A stretch of DNA of 6,680 nt from Planctomycetaceae bacterium (GTDB lineage Bacteria > Planctomycetota > Planctomycetia > Planctomycetales > Planctomycetaceae). Made by a program: the position numbers and the translations under genes. The stretch spans positions 1 to 6,680 of the forward strand of contig JAJDEK010000300.1 of assembly GCA_029259875.1 (NCBI GenBank), given 5' to 3'. This document shows, one piece after another, positions 1 to 4,406 of the stretch. Within the stretch, counting starts at the first letter, position 1; every line of letters begins with the position of its first letter. The notes beneath the pieces were generated by a model that saw only the letters and a program-made list of their open reading frames with translations, did not search any database and was not told the origin of the DNA.

Positions 1-1
1 G

Positions 2-1444
2 GCCATTATCGCTGCCACCAAATTGGCAACCGGAGAACCTGACATTGTGTTTGCGATGTCGATGGTCTTTTTGAGTGGTCTGGTGTGTATCGCATTGGCG
101 TTAATGAAAATCGGTCGATTTATCTATTACACACCTTACTCTGTCGTATCTGGTTTTATGTGTGGGATCGGCGTGATTATTATTCTGCTGGAAATTCCAC
201 CCATGCTGGGTTTTGCCACGCCAAATTCTGTGATCGGAGCCATCAAGCAGATTCCCTATGACATCATGCATGAAAAACCACATGCATTGATTGTTTCGTT
301 GGCGACGTTTTTTACTATTTTGCTCTGGCCGCGCATCACAAAGAAACAATGGTTGCCAGCACCGCTGTTGGGTTTAATCGTCGGAACCAGTATTGCACAC
401 CTCTTTCACTTCAATGACATTGAATATATTGCCTCGATGCCCGTTGGTGTGCCGCATTTATATTGGCCTGACTTTACTCGGTTTGGCGATATGATTGGCG
501 GCGCATTTGCCTTGGCTGGGCTTTGTATTTTTGATTCCCTGTTAACTTGCCTGGTGGCAGATAACATGACCAATGAGCGTCATAACAGTGACCGAGAAAT
601 TTTCGGGCAGGGAATTGCCAATCTGGGCTGTGGGATTGTGGGAGGCGTGACCACCGCAACTGCTACAATGCGAACGGTTGCCAATATCAAGTGTGGCGGG
701 AAAACCGGCTTAGCTTCTATTGTACATGGCCTCGTGCTCTTGGCGTTAATGTTGGGATTGGCACCGTACGCCAGCTATATTCCAATGGCCTGTCTGGCAG
801 GGATCCTGCTCAAAGTGGGTATGGATATCATCGATTACCGTGTGTTGCCCGTTTTACACCGCATGCCATTCATGGATTCCGTCTGTTTCTGGGCGGTTTT
901 GATTCTCACGATCTCAGTTGACTTGTTGGTTGCTATGGGGGTGGGGATCACGATTGCCTTTGTCCGCATCGTGCAGGAACTGGGTCAGGCTTACGAGCAG
1001 AATGTGGTCAATCTCAATGAAGTCAATCGTCCCTTACCCGGTGACGTTCCCATGCCAGAAGAACTCAAGAAAAAGGTTCTTAAGTTACGACTGGAAGGCC
1101 CTCTTTTCTTTGGCGTCTCAGATACAATCTATCGCGCCTCTTCTGCGTTAGTAGACTATAAATATCTGATTATTCGTATGGCCCGTGTTCCGATGGTGGA
1201 TATGTCGGGAGCCTATTTACTAGATGATATTGTCGAAAAGGCCCACCAACAGGGAGCGATCGTGTTCTTCACCGGTTTGAAACCACAGGTTGAACGCACC
1301 TTGGAACGTTTACGGATTTTCGAAAATATGGCCGATGGAAATTGTCTGGAAACATTTAATGATGCGATTCTCCGAATCCAGGAAATAGAGGGATCGTTAT
1401 CAATTAAAAATGCGGAAAATGAAAAAAGCATGAGTAAGGTTTAA
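2..1444 (+). CDS. SulP-family anion transporter with C-terminal STAS domain (5'-truncated by window edge)
   Basis: This is an inner-membrane anion transporter of the SulP/SLC26 family, whose members carry sulfate, bicarbonate or dicarboxylates. The reading frame is open to the left edge (A-I-I-A-A-T-K upstream of the TTG at 23), so the start and the first ~100 residues are outside the window; 480 residues remain of a usual 550-600. Numbering from the first visible codon, hydrophobic segments lie near 14-35, 42-70, 93-110, 118-135, 160-187, 202-222, 235-277 and 292-325. Family motifs include the PYSVVSGFMCGIG stretch (~45-57), DSLLT..VADN (178-188), the GQGIANL...GG...ATMRT block (~202-225) and LAGILLKVG. 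A STAS domain occupies ~357-463, with VDMSG (399-403) at the position of the serine loop in SpoIIAA-like domains. The wording of the membrane motifs resembles the BicA-like bicarbonate/sulfate branch, but the substrate is not established. The gene ends in TAA; no partner gene follows it closely. Confidence 0.93.
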   Translation, partial: AIIAATKLATGEPDIVFAMSMVFLSGLVCIALALMKIGRFIYYTPYSVVSGFMCGIGVIIILLEIPPMLGFATPNSVIGAIKQIPYDIMHEKPHALIVSLATFFTILLWPRITKKQWLPAPLLGLIVGTSIAHLFHFNDIEYIASMPVGVPHLYWPDFTRFGDMIGGAFALAGLCIFDSLLTCLVADNMTNERHNSDREIFGQGIANLGCGIVGGVTTATATMRTVANIKCGGKTGLASIVHGLVLLALMLGLAPYASYIPMACLAGILLKVGMDIIDYRVLPVLHRMPFMDSVCFWAVLILTISVDLLVAMGVGITIAFVRIVQELGQAYEQNVVNLNEVNRPLPGDVPMPEELKKKVLKLRLEGPLFFGVSDTIYRASSALVDYKYLIIRMARVPMVDMSGAYLLDDIVEKAHQQGAIVFFTGLKPQVERTLERLRIFENMADGNCLETFNDAILRIQEIEGSLSIKNAENEKSMSKV

Positions 1445-1577
1445 GATGAATTGTGATCATTTCGTAGGATATTTGACTCTTGAAATGAGAAAATACTTTG
1501 GAACGTCCAAAATATTTCTATCTTGAATCGACCAGATGATTGATGCCTAAACTCAAGCAGCATTCAAAATCGATACA

Positions 1578-1628
1578 ATCAGACTCTTGTCCTCATCACT
1601 GAGGCAAGAGTCTGATATTTATTGTCTC
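1578..1628 (+). terminator. Strong hairpin with T-rich tail, probable terminator of the SulP transporter gene
   Basis: The left arm 1578-1589 (ATCAGACTCTTG) pairs perfectly over 12 bases with 1605-1616. After a one-base bulge (T1590), 1591-1595 (CCTCA) pairs with 1600-1604 (TGAGG), leaving a four-base TCAC loop. The 17-pair stem is followed by the loosely T-rich ATTTATTGTCTC. It starts 133 bases after the transporter stop codon, so the transcript would carry a long 3' untranslated region. The T tract is imperfect, so it might instead protect the RNA 3' end or mark an independent small RNA. Confidence 0.65.
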
Positions 1629-1742
1629 TCAATATCATTGGCTTCATGCTGTTACGAAGTGGGATGAGGTCGTCAATGCCTGTTATAGCAGTTTGCGTTT
1701 CTGATACGATTTGAGAACTGCGCTGTGCTCCTGTGACACTCT

Positions 1743-1767
1743 CTCTTCAGATTCGCTATCTGAAGAG
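1743..1767. repeat. Perfect inverted repeat (10-bp stem, 5-base loop)
   Basis: CTCTTCAGAT (1743-1752) is the exact reverse complement of ATCTGAAGAG (1758-1767), around the loop TCGCT. It lies in the non-coding gap 127 bases beyond the first hairpin. No T run follows on the plus strand (GATTCAAAATTGCC), and none follows on the minus strand either, so it is not a typical intrinsic terminator. It could be an RNA structural element, a protein-binding palindrome, or a remnant; the sequence does not decide. Confidence 0.6.
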
Positions 1768-2094
1768 GATTCAAAATTGCCCCAATACTTAAAACTGGAA
1801 TGCGCCGTGTTGAGATGTAACGGTTATAACAATCAGTGACAGCCTAACGATTGCGATATTTACGCTAACTATGTTTTTGTGAGTAATTTAGGCCCTGTTT
1901 TACAGTGTTAAGAAAGACTCATGCACTTTAATCGATCCCTGAAATTTCAATGTTTTTTCAAAACTTTTTTATTGTGTTTGGGATACCTCTCTGGCAAAGT
2001 AATACCTGTCACTTACCAAATGTAACTGACTTCATGACAGTGCGTAACACAAATTGAATTTCCTCTGCATGAACTTTTTTAGATTTACAACTTT

Positions 2095-2103
2095 TGCTAT
2101 AGC
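2095..2103 (+). promoter_or_regulatory. Candidate extended -10 element for the acidic orphan gene
   Basis: TG-C-TATAGC resembles an extended -10 box. Transcription would begin near 2110, giving a leader of about 73 bases before the ATG at 2183 and excluding the TTG at 2054 as a start. No good -35 hexamer sits 17 bases upstream, where the sequence is a run of T. This is a weak, pattern-only call. Confidence 0.15.
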
Positions 2104-2182
2104 GACTAAAAACATGCTTACAATTTCAAAAGACATCTTGCCGCAGACGTTTCTCAGCTATATTGCTTTCCGGATTGCATTC

Positions 2183-2758
2183 ATGGATACTCTGGAGCGA
2201 ATCGCTCTGGCAAAGCAAGTGGGAGATGATCCCTTTGAATCATTTGGTTATCTGACAGAGGTTCCTTTCCTGCGAAGTGTTCCGCCTCATGTTCAATTGG
2301 ATCTATTATCAGTGACTTGGGCCAAGCACCTGGCCAATGAGCACGTTGAAGGTGATCTCGTCGATGAGAGTGTGGTCTACGCCGTTTGCGAATCAGCAGC
2401 TCGCATTATTGATGAGCAACCAGAAGAGGCACGGCGTTATCTTGAGGGCGGACCACTAGATGTGCACATCGCCATTGATCATTTTCTTTCTTCGGAAGTT
2501 CGTAATCTGCATTTGAACTTATCCAACGAAGGTGACTTTTTACTCATCAGTCAATTTCAGGATATGCCGCCGGAAGAAGCGTTGCCGATGAAAGAAGAAT
2601 TCGGGATTGAAGAAGAAGCGATTGAACCGATGTTTGATGTGCTCATGCAATGGTATATGTCGGTTGATTTCATGCCAAACCTGGAAGGGTTACTGCAGGA
2701 ACGGGAAGTCGCCAAAGCGATCACAATTGTCGGTTTGAAACAGCAACCTTTGTGCTGA
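2183..2758 (+). CDS. Unrecognised highly acidic 191-residue protein
   Basis: I do not recognise this protein. From the ATG at 2183 it has 191 residues with 37 Asp/Glu and 12 Lys/Arg, no signal peptide and no membrane segment, so it is probably cytosolic. It looks mainly helical. An N-terminal part (1-60) contains the PFLRSVPPHVQLDLL stretch. A middle helix (61-90) includes DEQPEEARRYLEGG. The C-terminal part is rich in glutamate (EEALPMKEEF and GIEEEAIEPM, 131-150) before MQWYMSVDFMPNLEGLL. The frame stays open back to a TTG at 2054, with further ATGs at 2069 and 2114. The 43 extra residues are Phe-rich and basic, unlike the rest, and none of the starts has a Shine-Dalgarno sequence. I therefore prefer 2183 on composition. 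It is transcribed alone, converges on rarA, and ends at a clear terminator. Function unknown. Confidence 0.8.
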   Translation: MDTLERIALAKQVGDDPFESFGYLTEVPFLRSVPPHVQLDLLSVTWAKHLANEHVEGDLVDESVVYAVCESAARIIDEQPEEARRYLEGGPLDVHIAIDHFLSSEVRNLHLNLSNEGDFLLISQFQDMPPEEALPMKEEFGIEEEAIEPMFDVLMQWYMSVDFMPNLEGLLQEREVAKAITIVGLKQQPLC

Positions 2759-2786
2759 ACGGTTGATGTGAGTCAGAGGGGGGTAT

Positions 2787-4124
2787 TCAGGAACGGTTGT
2801 TATCATCCGTTCCTGTTTTTTTTCGTCTTTGCTTAAAGACTTCCAGTCGTTTACGAATGGTGGCTTCAAATCCTCTTTCCACCGGGCGGTAGTACTCTTT
2901 TTCTACTCCCAAATAATCCTGATCGACCCAGCCTTCTTCAGAAGCATGTGCGTATTGATATCCCTCGCCGTGCCCTAATTGTTTGGCGCCGGAGTAGTGA
3001 CTGTCTTTTAAATGTATGGGAACGGGAACCAGCGATTTATTTCTGACATCTTCGAGGGCTTCATCAATGGCAACATATGCAGCATTTGATTTGGGAGCGG
3101 TGGCGACATAGGTCACCGCTTGTGCCAAAATAATTCTGCCTTCAGGCATTCCAATCTTTCCAATGGCATCAAATGCGGACATTGCCAAAGTCAATGCTGT
3201 CGGGTCGGCGTTGCCAACATCTTCGGAAGCAGCAATGACGATTCGGCGGGCCAGAAATCGTGGATCTTCTCCTGCTTCAATCATCCGCGCCAGCCAGTAT
3301 AACGCGGCATCCGGGTCACTACCTCGCATACTTTTGATCAAGGCACTGGCAGAGTCATAATGGTTATCGCCATCCTGATCATATTGGATCGCCTTTTTTT
3401 GTATTGATTCCTGCGCGACTTCAAGATCGAATACTCTTTCACTGCCATGAATTGAAAGCACACCGATTTCCAACGCATTCAGAGACCGCCGTGCGTCACC
3501 ATCGCAGACTTCGATCAAAAACTCGATTGCTTCTGATTCGACAGTCACGTTGTAACGACCTAAGCCTCTTTTTTCATCATCCAAAGCACGCTGCATTAAC
3601 TGTCGAACGTCAGCGGGAGTCAACGGTTGAAATTCAAAGATCTGACTGCGGCTGATCAAAGCAGAAACGAGTGAAAAAAACGGATTCGATGTCGTCGCAC
3701 CGATTAAAGAAACGATGCCGGTTTCCACATCAGGCAGCAAGACATCTTGTTGGACTTTACTAAAATGATGTAACTCATCGATGAACAAAATGGTTTGTTT
3801 TCCACCCGTTGCTAATTCGTCTCGTGCTCGATCCAGCGCGGCACGGACCTCCTTTATCCCAGCAGAGGCTGCATTCAATGCTTCAAAACGACGATGGGAT
3901 TGTAGAGCGATTAACTCTGCCAGAGAGGTTTTGCCTGTTCCTGGAGAACCATAGAAAATGAGCGAACCAATGCGATCTGCAGCCAGAATCCTTCGCAGGA
4001 GCTTGCCTTCACCCAGAAAATGCTGTTGGCCGGCGAATTCTTCCAGCGATTGTGGACGCATACGGGCTGCCAACGGTTTTGCTTTTTCCAGATTGCTGGC
4101 TTCCTGTTGGTCGAACAAGCCCAT
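2787..4124 (-). CDS. rarA: Replication-associated recombination protein A (RarA/MgsA-type AAA+ ATPase)
   Basis: This is a cytosolic AAA+ ATPase of the RarA/MgsA/WRNIP1 family, related to clamp-loader subunits. In the family it acts at stalled replication forks, interacting with single-stranded-DNA-binding protein and DNA ends. At 445 residues it is full length (E. coli RarA is about 447). Walker A is GSPGTGKTS (59-67). Walker B is ILFIDELHHF (112-121), where E. coli has DEVHRF. Sensor 1 is GATTSNP (142-148), the arginine-finger region SALISRS (154-160) and sensor 2 GDARRSLNALE (209-219). The C-terminal helical/tetramerisation region (~243-430) keeps the family's KKAIQYDQDGDNHYD, LARRIVIAASEDVG and PEGRIILAQAVTY blocks. 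The start ATG has a GGAGG sequence seven bases upstream. The gene converges on the acidic orphan, with 28 bases between the two stop codons, and shares its last codons with that gene's terminator. Expression is probably independent, given the 282-base leader upstream. Confidence 0.97.
   Translation of the reverse strand: MGLFDQQEASNLEKAKPLAARMRPQSLEEFAGQQHFLGEGKLLRRILAADRIGSLIFYGSPGTGKTSLAELIALQSHRRFEALNAASAGIKEVRAALDRARDELATGGKQTILFIDELHHFSKVQQDVLLPDVETGIVSLIGATTSNPFFSLVSALISRSQIFEFQPLTPADVRQLMQRALDDEKRGLGRYNVTVESEAIEFLIEVCDGDARRSLNALEIGVLSIHGSERVFDLEVAQESIQKKAIQYDQDGDNHYDSASALIKSMRGSDPDAALYWLARMIEAGEDPRFLARRIVIAASEDVGNADPTALTLAMSAFDAIGKIGMPEGRIILAQAVTYVATAPKSNAAYVAIDEALEDVRNKSLVPVPIHLKDSHYSGAKQLGHGEGYQYAHASEEGWVDQDYLGVEKEYYRPVERGFEATIRKRLEVFKQRRKKTGTDDNNRS
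2788..2823 (+). terminator. Rho-independent terminator of the acidic orphan gene, inside the rarA 3' end
   Basis: CAGGAACGG (2788-2796) pairs perfectly with CCGTTCCTG (2807-2815), and eight consecutive T residues (2816-2823) follow. The loop is ten bases and can close further with two pairs beyond a T-T mismatch. It begins 30 bases after the TGA of the plus-strand gene. The same bases read on the minus strand encode the last residues and stop of RarA. The minus strand has no T run after the stem, so the element appears to terminate only rightward transcription. Confidence 0.85.
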
Positions 4125-4130
4125 AAAAAA

Positions 4131-4139
4131 ACCTCCGCC
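4131..4139 (-). promoter_or_regulatory. Shine-Dalgarno sequence of rarA
   Basis: On the minus strand GGCGGAGGT precedes the ATG (4124-4122). The GGAGG core ends seven bases before the start codon and the spacer is all T. It fixes the rarA start and contrasts with the orphan gene at 2183, where no such site is visible. Confidence 0.85.
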
Positions 4140-4158
4140 AAGTGATTCAGACGCGGGT

Positions 4159-4188
4159 ATATTAGAACCCGTGATTGCAAAGTGGGAA
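4159..4188 (-). promoter_or_regulatory. Candidate rarA promoter
   Basis: On the minus strand, TTCCCA (4188-4183) and TAATAT (4164-4159) are separated by 18 bases. Transcription would start near 4152, giving a leader of about 28 bases that contains the Shine-Dalgarno site. The -35 match is poor and the call is based only on position and the AT-rich -10. Confidence 0.25.
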
Positions 4189-4406
4189 CCTGATAATCCG
4201 GGTTGTGTTTCCCGGGTATACCGGGTTTACACGCAGCCGAATTTCGGGGGTCCCCAGTTTAGTATTTGTAGGGTCAACTCACGATTTTGAATCAACATGA
4301 CAGAGGTGTATTCCTCTTATTTGTTGTCTGCTTATTTTATCCAGCATTGATATTCAAAACAAGGAGGCAATTCTATAATTATTTTTCCCATTATACAATC
4401 AATCCC

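Larger units (their letters stand above)
1445..2182. other. Long intergenic gap with two hairpins, no credible gene
   Basis: These 738 bases separate the transporter from the acidic orphan gene. They are AT-rich and broken by stops in all frames. The only short frame touching the transporter end (ATG at 1446, 26 codons) has no ribosome binding site and no recognisable product. Two hairpins are listed separately. A 15-base match to the haem-protein gene lies at 1525-1539. The stretch 1880-2110 is especially T/A-rich and probably contains the promoter of the gene at 2183. A weak pair TTGGGA (1978-1983) and TAATAC (2000-2005) with a 16-base spacer is one candidate, and an extended -10 near 2095 is another. 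I see no tRNA, riboswitch or transposon ends. Confidence 0.6.
4125..4406. other. Region between the haem-protein gene and rarA, with GC-rich palindrome cluster at 4198-4255
   Basis: These 282 bases lie between two genes that both read leftward. The right part (4262-4406) is AT-rich and has no convincing terminator for the haem-protein gene; the only AT-rich inverted repeat there (TATAAT 4374-4379 with ATTATA 4390-4395) is weak. The left part holds three copies of CCGGGT (4198, 4212, 4221), with a related CGGGT at 4154. It also has the 5-bp stem-loop CCCGG-GTATA-CCGGG (4211-4225) enclosing GGTATACC, the palindrome CCGAATTTCGG (4237-4247), and GGGG-T-CCCC (4247-4255). The cluster sits just upstream of the proposed rarA promoter and could be an operator or a small structured repeat. 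No gene is supported; a 64-codon hydrophobic frame at 4287-4481 overlaps the conserved haem-protein 3' end and is rejected. Confidence 0.5.

Noticed and set aside
691..1151. Two overlapping plus-strand frames inside the transporter gene
   Set aside because: They are out-of-frame shadows of a gene whose own frame carries clear SulP and STAS motifs.
1446..1526. 26-codon frame beginning two bases after the transporter stop
   Set aside because: No ribosome binding site, no recognisable product, and length easily expected by chance in non-coding DNA.
1445..2182. CRISPR array, transposon ends, tRNA or riboswitch in the long gap
   Set aside because: No regularly spaced repeats, no terminal inverted repeats with target duplication, no cloverleaf and no riboswitch core that I can recognise.
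3404..4290. Plus- and minus-strand frames overlapping rarA
   Set aside because: Shadows of rarA; their products show no recognisable motif and RarA motifs are intact in the chosen frame.
4374..4395. Inverted repeat TATAAT / ATTATA as terminator of the haem-protein gene or as a promoter
   Set aside because: The stem is six A-T pairs with a ten-base loop, too weak for a terminator. The matching TATAAT boxes on both strands have no well-placed -35 element.
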